Assembly: GCF_001456025.1 (NCBI RefSeq)
Contig: NZ_LMTZ01000132.1
Location: forward strand, 1 to 64,000
Reading direction: 5' to 3'
DNA length: 64,000 nt
Source of the DNA: Mastigocoleus testarum BC008
Lineage (GTDB): Bacteria > Cyanobacteriota > Cyanobacteriia > Cyanobacteriales > Nostocaceae
Shown: piece after piece, positions 8,668 through 18,775 of the stretch
Layout of the letters: every line of letters begins with the position of its first letter
Position numbering within the stretch: the first letter of the stretch is position 1
Program-made: the position numbers and the translations under genes
Notes under the pieces: model-generated
What the model saw: the letters and a program-made list of their open reading frames with translations, nothing else
Databases searched by the model: none
Told to the model about the DNA's origin: nothing

Positions 8668-10503
8668 ATGAGCATTCGCAGAAAAATTAACGCCCTCCGC
8701 CAATTGTTGGCAGTTTTTCGCTACAGCGGGCGAGCCATAGGTTTAGTTTGGACGACTAATCGTACTTTAACTATTTCAATTGCTGCTTTGACTTTAATCG
8801 CAGGTCTTTTGCCTGCAGCAGTTGCTTACATCGGTAAGTTAATTGTAGATGCTGTAGTCCAAGCTCGAAATGTTGGTACTTTTAACAGTGGTATTTCTAA
8901 CAGTCTTTATCATCCTTTGATTTATGTGGGTTTAGAGGCGATCGCCATAGCTTTACTTGCAGCGAGTCAACGAGGACTTACAGTTTGTCAATCTTTATTG
9001 CGAGTATTACTTGCACAGAGAGTAAATGTATTGATTTTAGAAAAAGCATTGACACTGGAGTTGGCGCAGTTTGAAGATTCAGAATTCTACGATAAAATGA
9101 GCAATGCGAGAAGAGAAGCCTCTACTCGCCCATTATCGTTAGTCAATCGTACTTTTGGTTTGGTGCAAAGTGCTCTTTCCCTTTTAACTTATGGTGCTTT
9201 GCTAGTCAGCTTTTCGCTTTGGGCTGTTTTCATCTTAGTTTTAGCAGCCATCCCAGCTTTTATCGCCGAAACTAAATTTGCAGGACAAGCTTTTCGACTA
9301 TTTCGTTGGCGCGCTCCAGAAACTCGCCAACAGCGTTATTTAGAAACTTTAGTCGCTAGAGAAGATTTTGCCAAGGAAGTAAAACTTTATAAATTAGGAG
9401 AAATGTTGCTTGGACGTTATCACAACATATTTCACCAAATTTATGGCGAAGACAAAAACTTAACTTTACGACGGGGTTTGTGGGGATACTTATTGAGTTT
9501 ACTCAGTACCGGAGCCCTATATCTGGCTTATGGTTGGATAGTTATCGAAACAGTTGCTAATCGAATTTCTCTCGGAGAAATGACGATGTATCTGACCGTT
9601 TTTCGTCAAGGACAAAGAACTTTTTCGGAAGCACTCACCTCAATTGGAGGAATGTACGAGGATAACTTATATTTATCTAACCTCTATGAATTCTTAGAAG
9701 AGAAAGTCCCCCAATCCAGAGGAGAAGCAACTAAGGGAATCTATCCGGGAGATGGAATTCGTTTTGAAAATGTATCCTTTTCCTATCCAGGTAGCTCTAA
9801 ACCGGCTTTAAAAAATATCTCCTTTCATCTCCAACCGGGGGAAAAACTAGCTATTGTGGGTGAAAATGGTTCCGGAAAGACTACTCTAATTAAACTATTA
9901 ACTCGACTATATAATCCCGAGTCCGGCAGAATTTTACTGGATGGTTTGGACTTACAAGAATGGGATGTGGAGGTACTGCGACAACGCATCAGTGTGATTT
10001 TCCAAAATTTTGTCCGCTATCAATTTACAGTTGGCGAAAATATTGGCGTCGGTGAAGTGGAGAATCTTGAAGATTCAAGCCGTTGGGAAGTAGCTGCGGA
10101 AATGGGAATGGCGCGACCTTTTATTAAAAATTTACCCCAAGGTTTTCGTACCCAGTTAGGTCGTTGGTTCAAAGGAGGACAAGAACTTTCTGGTGGTCAG
10201 TGGCAAAAAATAGCCCTTTCTCGAGCTTTTATGCGCAGTAAAGCTGAAATTTTAGTTTTAGATGAACCGACCTCAGCCATGGATCCCCAAGCAGAGTTTG
10301 AGATTTTTAATCACTTTCGCACTAGCACTAAAAGTCAGATGGTGTTTTTAATTTCCCATCGTTTCTCTACTGTGCGGATGGCTGACAAAATTTTGGTCAT
10401 TGAGTTTGGAGAAATTATCGAAGAAGGAACTCATGAAGAATTATTGCAGCTACAAGGACTATATGCAAAGTTGTTTCATCTGCAAGCTGCTGGTTATCGT
10501 TAA
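8668..10503 (+). CDS. ABC exporter, fused permease and ATPase
   Basis: This 611-aa half-transporter should export a peptide, lipid or small molecule across the inner membrane as a homodimer. The first about 340 residues hold six membrane segments of the type I exporter fold. The nucleotide-binding domain starts at about 358. The Walker A GENGSGKTT is at 398-406, a Q-loop follows at VIFQNFVRYQ, the LSGGQ signature is at 507-511, the Walker B ILVLDEPTSAMD is at about 530-541, and the H-loop is in ISHRFS. All catalytic residues are present. The ATG at 8668 has no ribosome-binding site, and a TATAAT lies only 6 bases upstream. The substrate is unknown. Confidence 0.9.
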   Translation: MSIRRKINALRQLLAVFRYSGRAIGLVWTTNRTLTISIAALTLIAGLLPAAVAYIGKLIVDAVVQARNVGTFNSGISNSLYHPLIYVGLEAIAIALLAASQRGLTVCQSLLRVLLAQRVNVLILEKALTLELAQFEDSEFYDKMSNARREASTRPLSLVNRTFGLVQSALSLLTYGALLVSFSLWAVFILVLAAIPAFIAETKFAGQAFRLFRWRAPETRQQRYLETLVAREDFAKEVKLYKLGEMLLGRYHNIFHQIYGEDKNLTLRRGLWGYLLSLLSTGALYLAYGWIVIETVANRISLGEMTMYLTVFRQGQRTFSEALTSIGGMYEDNLYLSNLYEFLEEKVPQSRGEATKGIYPGDGIRFENVSFSYPGSSKPALKNISFHLQPGEKLAIVGENGSGKTTLIKLLTRLYNPESGRILLDGLDLQEWDVEVLRQRISVIFQNFVRYQFTVGENIGVGEVENLEDSSRWEVAAEMGMARPFIKNLPQGFRTQLGRWFKGGQELSGGQWQKIALSRAFMRSKAEILVLDEPTSAMDPQAEFEIFNHFRTSTKSQMVFLISHRFSTVRMADKILVIEFGEIIEEGTHEELLQLQGLYAKLFHLQAAGYR

Positions 10504-10730
10504 ATTGACAAAACTTAATAATACTCAGGTACAATCATGGTTAAGAGTCGGCCCGCGATTGGTAAATTATAATTTCTGGAACTAATTTCTGGAAATAATT
10601 TCTGGAACTTTTCAGTCACGCATCATTTGTATATCAAGTAAACATACTGCAACAGAATAGATATTAGTCAAAAGTATTAGCTAAAAGATTAGCCAGAGAG
10701 ATTAGCCGAATACACATCAACCGAAACAAA

Positions 10731-12335
10731 ATGAAAGTTATCACAGAACCTTCAATTGCAGTAAAAATTCAAAAGATGAAAGAACGGGTGCGTTGGTCGC
10801 ACCCGAGCATTGTCTCTCGCTCAATTGACCAAACCAGTATGGTTATTGATGACGGGAAAGAAGAAAGCGAGGAATTTTCGTTTTTAGTAATTGGTGATAG
10901 TGGTTCTGGACCGCACCGAACTCATAATCCCCAGAGGAAAATAGCTGAATTGATGCTTCCCCATCGGGATGAATGTAGTTTTGTTTTACATACCGGGGAC
11001 GTAATGTACCTGGTAGGTTCTCGCGATTATTACCCAGAGAACTTTATTAAGCCTTACCGGGAATTTTTAGTAGGTGGTGAGAACTACGAACACATTTCCT
11101 ACGATAATATGACTTTTAATCAACCCTTTTTACCAGTTCCCGGCAATCATGACTATTATGAAGTGCCGCTTTTTTATCGTTTGTTAGCTGGAGCCACTCT
11201 CCCTTTACGTCGGTTTTTTGGCTATAAAGATTTAGATTTGAGTTGGAATAGTTCCTATAAGGGGGATGCTTACGCACGGGCTTTTATCGACTACTTAAAA
11301 CGATTTAATTCTCAGGAAAAATTAGAATATCATTTAAATTCCCATTATACTGGTAAAACTGATTTCGGTAGGTGTTTGCGCTATGTACCGGGCGAATTTA
11401 CCCGTTTGCCTAACCGTTATTATACTTTCCGCTATAGGGGAATTGATTTTTTTGCCCTTGATTCCAGTACTTTTAACGAACCTTTAACACCGGCTAATGT
11501 GAATGAGATTCACAGCCAATCAGAACATGATGAGCGTAGACTTTTAGCTACAGAGAGATTAAAAGTAGAACAAGAACAACAGCAAATCATTGCAACCATC
11601 AGCATACTTAAGGGTTACATTCCGGAGGAAGCCGAAAAAATTGACGATCTCAATGCTAAGTTAGAGCAATTAGATGAGATCAAAATGGATCTCGACAAAC
11701 AACTCAATCACAATAAAAGTAAAATCATCGACTTCGAACAACTTCATTGGTTAGAGGAAAGATTAATTAAATCTTGGGAAGATCGAGCAGTCCGGGGACG
11801 AATCATTTACTTTCACCATCCACCCTATGTTACAGAAGCAACAAAATGGGGACAAGCACAAACTTTGGCTGTTCGTCATCGTTTGCGTAAAGTCTTAGAT
11901 AATGTGGTTGAAAAACTTGGTTGCTTACCCTCACAAAGTCCAATAGTAGACTTAATTCTTAACGGTCACGCTCACTGTTTTGAACACCTTCAGACCCTAG
12001 ATACTGGTCACGCTGATTCCAATCTCAATTGGATTGTTTGTGGTGGTAGTGGGTTTAGCTTGCGTCGTCAACGTGAGGAAGGAGCAGAACTGACCGAAAC
12101 TTTTTTCACAGAATCTGGAACAGAAGTTCGTAAAGTTGCTATTGGTCAACGGTTTATTGGTCGTAGCGGTCAGGGTTCTGATAAAAGACGTCCCTATTCT
12201 GGAATTAGAATAAACGTCAAAAAAGGTAATCCTTTACAGTTTTTTATTATACCTTTTGTTGCCGAAAGACATCAGCATCAGTGGTACCACCCGGAAATTG
12301 AACCACTTACAATAAATCCAATTGGATTGAGCTAG
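10731..12335 (+). CDS. Calcineurin-like metallophosphoesterase with coiled-coil insert
   Basis: This 534-aa protein has no signal peptide. The metal-binding blocks appear in order: VIGDSGSG (about residue 52, in place of the usual DxH), HTGDVMYLV (about 87), VPGNHDYYEVP (about 136), FHHPP (about 362) and LNGHAHCFEH (about 413-422). It should hydrolyse a phosphoester with two metal ions. Residues about 262-335 form a charged coiled coil (DERRLLATERLKVEQEQQQ) inserted between the GNHD and HHPP blocks, which the core fold does not need. The GDSGSG first block suggests an acid-phosphatase-like subgroup. The start has no clear ribosome-binding site. The substrate is unknown. Confidence 0.85.
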   Translation: MKVITEPSIAVKIQKMKERVRWSHPSIVSRSIDQTSMVIDDGKEESEEFSFLVIGDSGSGPHRTHNPQRKIAELMLPHRDECSFVLHTGDVMYLVGSRDYYPENFIKPYREFLVGGENYEHISYDNMTFNQPFLPVPGNHDYYEVPLFYRLLAGATLPLRRFFGYKDLDLSWNSSYKGDAYARAFIDYLKRFNSQEKLEYHLNSHYTGKTDFGRCLRYVPGEFTRLPNRYYTFRYRGIDFFALDSSTFNEPLTPANVNEIHSQSEHDERRLLATERLKVEQEQQQIIATISILKGYIPEEAEKIDDLNAKLEQLDEIKMDLDKQLNHNKSKIIDFEQLHWLEERLIKSWEDRAVRGRIIYFHHPPYVTEATKWGQAQTLAVRHRLRKVLDNVVEKLGCLPSQSPIVDLILNGHAHCFEHLQTLDTGHADSNLNWIVCGGSGFSLRRQREEGAELTETFFTESGTEVRKVAIGQRFIGRSGQGSDKRRPYSGIRINVKKGNPLQFFIIPFVAERHQHQWYHPEIEPLTINPIGLS

Positions 12336-12744
12336 ATACGGAAAAGTCAAAATAGCTTTGCTTTGCTAACAAAAGTTAAAACAGACCGCCCCCTACGGGC
12401 GAGCAAATGTTTACGACTCACAGCTTTTAGCGCGTCTACGACGTTAGCGGATCCGTAGGTAGCGGCTCCGTAGTAGCCCAGCTAAGCTAGAGTGCTCAGC
12501 TCCTCCGACGACGCCGCAGGTTAAGCGCGTGTCCGTAGGACAAACAGGGCCCATCAATATCCTGACCTAATTGCGTAGCACTGTAAACACAATTATTAAA
12601 AAACAAAACCATTAAAACAAACTATTTTAAACAAATAGAACCCCCGATATTCCCTAGTAGATATAGAAAAATCAGCTAAGGAAAACCCCCTTATTTAATT
12701 ATTTTGCGACCTTTTGAAGTAAAAAACTTTCAAGGTGCAAGACT
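12336..12744. repeat. Intergenic region with GC-rich degenerate repeats
   Basis: Bases about 12385-12555 are GC-rich and built of short repeated blocks: TCCGTAG occurs three times, GCGCGT twice, and CGCCC/GGGCG forms a 5-bp hairpin at about 12389-12403. This is the style of interspersed repeats common between genes in Nostoc-type cyanobacteria. The rest, 12556-12744, is AT-rich with no feature seen. The two flanking genes converge here. Confidence 0.5.
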
Positions 12745-13476
12745 TTATTTTGCTGAAAGATTACTTTTTTGTAGAAAATTTAACAAAGAATTCTCTTTGC
12801 GTAAGTCTACTTGGTTGGCTAAGGATTGCTTAGTGTTAAGTCCCTGGGTTTTAGGAAAAACACTTTTTGACTGTGGTGGAAGAATAGCTGCAATGGGTTT
12901 CTTCTGACTCGGTACCCGCTTCATTGATGATATTTGGGTAGCACGATTGCGATATGGGTTAGTTTGCGGTATTTCTGTCTGCGGCGATCGCACAAATTTT
13001 CTTTTCTTCTTCTTTATGGAAGAATTATTTTGTGCAACAGATTCATGGGGTTTTGCTGCAGGTTTGCGATCGCGAACCTTCGATCTTATATATTGTTTGG
13101 GTTTAACTGGACCATTAAGCCATCGACATAACAACAAACATCCACTCGCACAGCTAAAAGCAATTGCTGCTACCATCCATAAAGGAACCGGATTAACTTC
13201 TTGGCGTGTTGGTTTAATTGATTCTTCTAATTCAACTGTAACTCTATCTACTTGTTCACTTTTTAGTAGTTCAACATGGGTCAAACTGTATAAAGAGATA
13301 GTAGCACCACCGATGAATACTCCTAGAAATCCAATTAAAAACAGCCAATGATATTTAACAAATGTCTGTATCAGAATATTCCCAGAAGAAATTAGTTTGA
13401 ATTTAGCTGTTTTCTGTTCGGGTTTGGGTGTTTGTACTTGGGATGATTGATTCTGTACATTCTGAGTGTTTTCCAT
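12745..13476 (-). CDS. Unknown basic membrane protein with two membrane segments
   Basis: I do not recognise this 243-aa protein. Residues 1-35 are polar. A membrane segment covers about 45-68 (WLFLIGFLGVFIGGATISLY), a short loop rich in Glu and Val follows, and a second segment covers about 100-122 (WMVAAIAFSCASGCLLLC). The remaining 120 residues are strongly basic and low in order (KKKKRKFVRSP, then several Pro/Gln/Lys patches). The topology suggests both ends in the cytosol, with the basic tail perhaps touching nucleic acid or lipid heads; that is inference. It converges on the metallophosphoesterase gene. Confidence 0.5.
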   Translation of the reverse strand: MENTQNVQNQSSQVQTPKPEQKTAKFKLISSGNILIQTFVKYHWLFLIGFLGVFIGGATISLYSLTHVELLKSEQVDRVTVELEESIKPTRQEVNPVPLWMVAAIAFSCASGCLLLCRWLNGPVKPKQYIRSKVRDRKPAAKPHESVAQNNSSIKKKKRKFVRSPQTEIPQTNPYRNRATQISSMKRVPSQKKPIAAILPPQSKSVFPKTQGLNTKQSLANQVDLRKENSLLNFLQKSNLSAK

Positions 13477-13663
13477 AATTATTTTCAGATTTGTACTATT
13501 TATAAGCCCCTCTAAATTGTAATTTTAATCGAGTAGGCGATAAATACGTATCCGTACTTAAATTGCAGATTCAATAATTTTTCTGAGATAATTAGATCGC
13601 AATATTTCAATAATTATCTCAAAAAAACATAATTTTGGGGTAATTAGGTGTTTTTTTACAGAT

Positions 13664-14758
13664 TTAATTTATCAATGCTTCTATTTCCGGGGTTTTATGT
13701 CTTTCCAGTGCCAATTCAATCAATTTATCTACTAATTCAGGAAAGGGTATGCCGCTATATCCCCATAGTCTAGGATACATACTGGTATCAGTAAATCCTG
13801 GGAAGGTATTAATTTCATTAATTAATACTTCACCGGTGCTTTCGACATAGAAAAAATCAACTCTCGCTAAACCAGAAGCATCAACGGTTGCAAATGCTTT
13901 AATTGCCATTTCCCGGATTTGATTGCTGATTGTGTCTGGAAGTGCTGCTGGGATCGATAAGTCTGCTTTGCCTTGAGTGTATTTTGTTTCGTAGTCGTAA
14001 AAATCACTTTCAAAAGATATTTCTCCGATTGCAGAGACTTTAGGGTTATCGTTACCTAGAACAGCACATTCTACTTCCCGAGCAACAACACCTGCTTCAA
14101 CAATCACTCGACGGTCGTAACTAGCAGCGTTGTCGAGAGCTGTTTCTAGTTCTTGACGCGATCGCACCTTTGCGATCCCCACCGAAGAACCAAGATTTGC
14201 AGGTTTAACAAAGCAGGGATAGTTTAAATAATTTTCAATTTCATCGCAGAGTTTAGGAAACACACAGGGATTAGACCAAATTTGCGATCGCGTTAAGGTC
14301 ATATACTTAACCTGTGGGAGTCCAGCTTGAGCGAAAGCTGTTTTCATCGCAATTTTATCCATTCCTACAGCCGAGCCTAAAACTCCAGAACCAACAAAAG
14401 GAACTTGCATTAAAGTTAGTAAGCCTTGAATCGTACCATCCTCACCATTGGGACCATGGAGAACGGGAAACCAGACATCTACTTCTGAGGCTTGGGGTGG
14501 AAATTCCCACAAACTGGATTTTGTATTAATATTTGTTGCGTTCGGCTTTTCTAAGGCTTGACCTGAAACTAAAATCTGATTTGCAATTTCATTTCCTTGC
14601 CAAACACCATTTTTTTGAATGTAAAATGGCAATATTTCGTACTTATCAGTATTTCGTTCTGCATTTAAAGCCGCATTTATTGCTCTTGCAGAAACTATTG
14701 AAACTTCATGTTCTCCAGAACAACCGCCAAACAATAACCCAATCTGCAGCTTTGTCAT
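13664..14758 (-). CDS. ddl: D-alanine--D-alanine ligase
   Basis: The 364-aa cytosolic ATP-grasp enzyme joins two D-alanines for peptidoglycan precursor synthesis. The N-terminal domain has LLFGGCSGEHEVSIVSA (residues 8-24), with the conserved Glu and Ser of the first D-Ala site. VLHGPNGEDGTIQGLL (about 98-113) and PCFVKPANLGSSVGIAKV (about 180-197) follow. The metal-binding end is ARVDFFYVESTGEVLINEINTFPGFT, with the Asp, Glu and Asn ligands in place. The length matches the longer DdlA-type group. An AAGG site lies about 9 bases before the ATG. It appears monocistronic. Confidence 0.95.
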   Translation of the reverse strand: MTKLQIGLLFGGCSGEHEVSIVSARAINAALNAERNTDKYEILPFYIQKNGVWQGNEIANQILVSGQALEKPNATNINTKSSLWEFPPQASEVDVWFPVLHGPNGEDGTIQGLLTLMQVPFVGSGVLGSAVGMDKIAMKTAFAQAGLPQVKYMTLTRSQIWSNPCVFPKLCDEIENYLNYPCFVKPANLGSSVGIAKVRSRQELETALDNAASYDRRVIVEAGVVAREVECAVLGNDNPKVSAIGEISFESDFYDYETKYTQGKADLSIPAALPDTISNQIREMAIKAFATVDASGLARVDFFYVESTGEVLINEINTFPGFTDTSMYPRLWGYSGIPFPELVDKLIELALERHKTPEIEALIN

Positions 14759-14931
14759 TTAAAATACCCTTATTATTGCTGATTGCAAATAGGTTATCAT
14801 AATCGTTATTGGGGATTAGTGATAAGCAATAGGCGACAAGCAATTAGGTATGTCAGAAAAACTTCCAGAAACTAACCAATATTTTGCTCCTGATAACTGT
14901 TAACTGTTAACTAATAACTGACAAATATTTT

Positions 14932-17748
14932 CTATATCTGTAAATTAAGTTCTTGGAATGGTTCTGAGGATTTTTCAATTTTAAGAGTGTCTACAAGTTG
15001 ATCGTCGACCAATAATTTATATTCACCTTGTTGTAATCTTTCCAGATAATAAACTCCAGCAGTATTAGTAACAGAAAATTTGCGTTTGTTAGGATCTCTA
15101 GTTGCGATCACTTCTACTCTAACTCCTGCGACAGGTTCACCTGTTTGATTTGTGACTATACCCGACCGACTATAGGAACGAACTAAGGGTAAATTCACAG
15201 ACGTATAACTACCTGCAACCACATCAACCGCGAAAGCATTTTTTTCTGATTGCCAATCTAAAGGATAACCTGCAGGATCTAAATCCAATCTGTAACTACC
15301 TGGAACTAAACGTATACTAATGCGATCGCTACTAATTTGTGGTCGTAAGGTTTTAAGGGGACGATTATTTACAGCAAGTAATAATTCTGATGTTTCAGTA
15401 TATATTTTTTCTCCTTTGTCCCGCTTTCCATTATTATTTTTGTCAAAAAATGGTCTCACTAACAGACCACCCTGAGTACGTAAGTCTCTAGAGCGCCGAT
15501 CCCCTGGGCTGAGACCACCTTGCAAATTTAAACTGGAAACTAAATCAATTTTAAAACTAGATGTATCTGAGGTTAAAGACACTCCTTCATATCGAGCCCG
15601 TAACATAATTCCTGGTAATACGGTGGTACCTAACGATGCGATTAAACCATTACCCTGGGAGCCAATACCATAGCCCAATCGTCCTTCCCAACGGTAATTA
15701 CCATCCCTAGCACGTTCTTGAGAACGATATTGCCATCCTAGAGTTAACAAATTATCATTGCGATTGCGACTGCGGGTTTCGTAATTTAATAAAAAAGAAT
15801 TACCGGTATTTAAAAAACTGCTGTTATTTGATAAGTTGTAGGTCAATTCTGAGAAAGTACCAATTTCATTTCCACGTTGGGTTAATTTGAGATTACCTAA
15901 ACGTTGTAACCAATTCCAACGAAACCGATTTTCTGTATCTATGCTTGCACGGGCAAATGTATAGAAATGTTTGCCGCTAAAATTTAGTTGTACGCCAGAA
16001 GCAGTTCCACTCTGGCTGGAAGTATTTGCAAATAAACTCAAACCTCTTCCCAAGCGCCAATTTACATTAAAACGATTGGATAAGCGATCGCTAGTGAAGC
16101 TTGCATATAAGTTACGAGAGGGATTAAAGCGAATGTCAGAAACTATATCAGCTTCATTACCCATCAAAGCCGAAATCGCAACTTTTAAGGGGAAACCATC
16201 GGGAAGATAAAAAATTTCTGCTAAACCTTTAGCTGAATTGTCGTATACTCCACCCAAACCAACCGTAAAATTGTCAGAAACGCCCCAACGTCTAGCGACT
16301 GCACCACTAAAATCAGTAAGTTCGCCAAATCCCAAAAAACTGTTTTCCGCAAATTCTCTATCCCAACCACCAGAGAATACCCAAGCAGAAGCACCTACGG
16401 GAATTTGTCCTGGTAAGCTTGAATAGCTTGCATTCCGAATTTCTGGTCGAGCTGTTAATCGTCCCTGGGGATACAAAAAAACGCGGAGTTTATTGAAGGA
16501 ATTACCTTTTGTCTTAATATTCTCAAAACGGTAAATACCAGAAGAATCCACCAATATTTCAGCAATAATATTACTTACACCTCTAACCAACTGAACTAAA
16601 GTTCCTGGTTCTGCTTCACCAGTTATAGTACGTCCAATTTCATCCGCTTGCAGACGTTGACGAGGTGATGAAAAACCTCCACCAAAAGGCTTTAGTGGTG
16701 TGAAACCCTGTCTTTGAATATAGGTAAAACCCCAATACCTATTTCCACTTCTGGTATCCCAAAAAGTTGACTGAGAACCAAGAAAGTAATCTACTTTATC
16801 TGTTTGATGTAAAAACTGCGCTTCAGAAATTCTCCAACTGCTTTGATTTTCTAAATCTCTTTGGTCAGTACGCACAAACCACGAACCACCAAAAGCGCTA
16901 CCCACAGCAAGGAAATCTCCTCGCAATGATGTCGAAGTATTACCCCTACCGCTTGCGTCTATTCTTTGTTCGATCGCTGTCAGATTAAAATTTTTTGCTT
17001 TGAAACTCGGTAAACCATCAAAAATTATAGGAACTTCTTGGTCTGTAACTCCACGTCGAGAACCATTTTTCCAAGGTACTTCTAAAATAATTGCATATTC
17101 ATTAATATCAAATTCTGCATCAACTCCAAACAGTCTTCTTATCTGTCCAATAGAAAATACGAGTCCTAACTCTTTATCGCTAGTAAGTTTTTTCGGATCG
17201 ATTCGAATCACAACTCCAGGAGAACGCGCTTCCAACTGACCGTCGGACAAAGTTGTAATATCTATATTCAATACATCGACAACAGCATCATAGGGAATCA
17301 ACCAATTATTAAAGTTAACAGCTTTTTCCCCATCCTCCGCTCCCCGGATCAAAATACTGCGATTACCATTGCGTACCCCTACATTTATACCGACGGGGAA
17401 TACATTCATTTCTTGGAAATCCTTAAGCAATTGCACCCAAGTTATATTACTCAGTAGTTCTTCCTTTTGTTCCCTTATTTCTGATAGATTTATTTTTGCT
17501 ACAGGAGTTTTTTTGGTGTCTTTAAGTCTTTGCACCAAAGTTTTTTTTTGATATTGATCGCGAACAGAATCGGAGCGATTTTTTGAGTTCCTCTTTGATT
17601 CTTTAAGTAATTGGACTAAAGTCTGTATAGATGATTTTTTGACATTAACAATTAAAGCATTAGCCCTAACTGGTAAATAAAACAAATAATATTTCAGGAG
17701 TAGAAAAGTAATTAAGTAATAACCAAAACGATATAACCTATATTTCAC
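14932..17748 (-). CDS. Divergent usher-like outer-membrane protein of a chaperone-usher pilus locus
   Basis: This 938-aa protein starts at a GTG and carries an N-terminal membrane/signal segment (residues 10-31). A Lys-rich linker follows with three copies of TxVQxLK (43-49, 70-76, 103-109). From about 270 to 750 it is a series of amphipathic beta strands like an outer-membrane barrel. A Ca-loop-like DKNNNGKRDKGE sits at about 768-779, and a carboxypeptidase-regulatory-like module (TNQTGEPVAGVRVEV, about 865) ends the protein. Ushers show a middle barrel and Ig-like C-terminal domains. With the pilins and chaperone encoded just upstream, an usher role is the best inference, but direct family motifs are weak. 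It lies 143 bases after the chaperone gene. Confidence 0.6.
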   Translation of the reverse strand: MKYRLYRFGYYLITFLLLKYYLFYLPVRANALIVNVKKSSIQTLVQLLKESKRNSKNRSDSVRDQYQKKTLVQRLKDTKKTPVAKINLSEIREQKEELLSNITWVQLLKDFQEMNVFPVGINVGVRNGNRSILIRGAEDGEKAVNFNNWLIPYDAVVDVLNIDITTLSDGQLEARSPGVVIRIDPKKLTSDKELGLVFSIGQIRRLFGVDAEFDINEYAIILEVPWKNGSRRGVTDQEVPIIFDGLPSFKAKNFNLTAIEQRIDASGRGNTSTSLRGDFLAVGSAFGGSWFVRTDQRDLENQSSWRISEAQFLHQTDKVDYFLGSQSTFWDTRSGNRYWGFTYIQRQGFTPLKPFGGGFSSPRQRLQADEIGRTITGEAEPGTLVQLVRGVSNIIAEILVDSSGIYRFENIKTKGNSFNKLRVFLYPQGRLTARPEIRNASYSSLPGQIPVGASAWVFSGGWDREFAENSFLGFGELTDFSGAVARRWGVSDNFTVGLGGVYDNSAKGLAEIFYLPDGFPLKVAISALMGNEADIVSDIRFNPSRNLYASFTSDRLSNRFNVNWRLGRGLSLFANTSSQSGTASGVQLNFSGKHFYTFARASIDTENRFRWNWLQRLGNLKLTQRGNEIGTFSELTYNLSNNSSFLNTGNSFLLNYETRSRNRNDNLLTLGWQYRSQERARDGNYRWEGRLGYGIGSQGNGLIASLGTTVLPGIMLRARYEGVSLTSDTSSFKIDLVSSLNLQGGLSPGDRRSRDLRTQGGLLVRPFFDKNNNGKRDKGEKIYTETSELLLAVNNRPLKTLRPQISSDRISIRLVPGSYRLDLDPAGYPLDWQSEKNAFAVDVVAGSYTSVNLPLVRSYSRSGIVTNQTGEPVAGVRVEVIATRDPNKRKFSVTNTAGVYYLERLQQGEYKLLVDDQLVDTLKIEKSSEPFQELNLQI

Positions 17749-17891
17749 AGTATACTTATTTTTTGTAAGTAAAATTTTTCATAAATTAGGAGACATTGCC
17801 ATGCAATGCCTCCTCTACATCAATAGCTTTCCCGAAAATACACTGAGACTAACAATAATATTATTTAATTGCTTATTGTTAAATCATAGAT

Positions 17892-18773
17892 TTATTTAAC
17901 TGCATCTGAAGTCGGAATAGTAACATTTACATTGAAGGGTAGCTTCCGAACATCTTCATCTTCTTTCCATTCCAAGTTTCCACTTAGTTGATAAATACCA
18001 GGAGCGAGTTGTTTTTTAGCAGGAAAATTTAACAATATATTGCGATCGCTTTGTGCAATTACAAAATTTTTTCTTGTTTCGTCAGCGTGAATTGTAGTCT
18101 TTCCGTGACTTAATTTCCAACGTATTTTGGGTCTAACAGTCTCATTACCTTTGTTACTAACCAAAAGTTGAATTTGCTCTTTCTTGCGATTGAAGCCAGC
18201 TTTATCTATCTTTAATTCTGATGCAATATCTCCATTAGCAACAAATACAGTGACCCCAATTCGGGTTTTTAACGCAACATTATTTCCATCACCATCTTTA
18301 GTCTGTTTCAGTGTTTCATTAAAGACCACAGCCCTTAATTCTCTGTCAGGTAAATTTGGAGGCATGCGAGTATATAAACGCACTCGACGTCGCGTATTTG
18401 GTGGAATAGTTAATTCTCGAGGTGAAAATTGCAGATATGGGGTGAGATCGTTCGGACTAGATTTCAATATTTGAAAACCGGCGTCACGACTATAGGTAAA
18501 AGGTTGAGCATATAGACGTACTCGTTTACGAGTATTGCCAGTATTCTTAATTGTAATCATTCCTTGAGCTTGTCCCCGTCGGGCTTCACTTTGTATTATT
18601 AACGGCGAAACTCCGACTTGAGCTTTAGCGAGGTTAGGAAATACAGTTAAAGCAGATAGACAAACAGAAGTAATGACTTGAACAAAGAGTTTATTGCCCT
18701 TATTACCTAATTTTTGCTTGTCTATAATCTTATTTCCTAAAATTTTATTTTCTAGAATCTTATTGCAAATCAT
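17892..18773 (-). CDS. Periplasmic pilus-assembly chaperone (PapD-like fold)
   Basis: The 293-aa protein has an odd 28-residue polar N-terminus with repeated NKIL/GNK units, then a signal segment (about 29-51, ending in LAKAQ). The N-terminal Ig domain includes VGVSPLIIQSEARRGQAQG and TIKNTGNTRKRVRLYAQPF. RELTIPPNTRRRVRLYTRMP, with the conserved Arg/Lys-rich edge strand, precedes LRAVVFNETL. A second Ig-like domain covers about 195-290. The fold matches chaperones of archaic (sigma-type) pili. It starts 2 bases after the stop of the minor-pilin gene, so translation is probably coupled. It should bring pilin subunits to the usher. Confidence 0.75.
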   Translation of the reverse strand: MICNKILENKILGNKIIDKQKLGNKGNKLFVQVITSVCLSALTVFPNLAKAQVGVSPLIIQSEARRGQAQGMITIKNTGNTRKRVRLYAQPFTYSRDAGFQILKSSPNDLTPYLQFSPRELTIPPNTRRRVRLYTRMPPNLPDRELRAVVFNETLKQTKDGDGNNVALKTRIGVTVFVANGDIASELKIDKAGFNRKKEQIQLLVSNKGNETVRPKIRWKLSHGKTTIHADETRKNFVIAQSDRNILLNFPAKKQLAPGIYQLSGNLEWKEDEDVRKLPFNVNVTIPTSDAVK

Positions 18774-18775
18774 AT

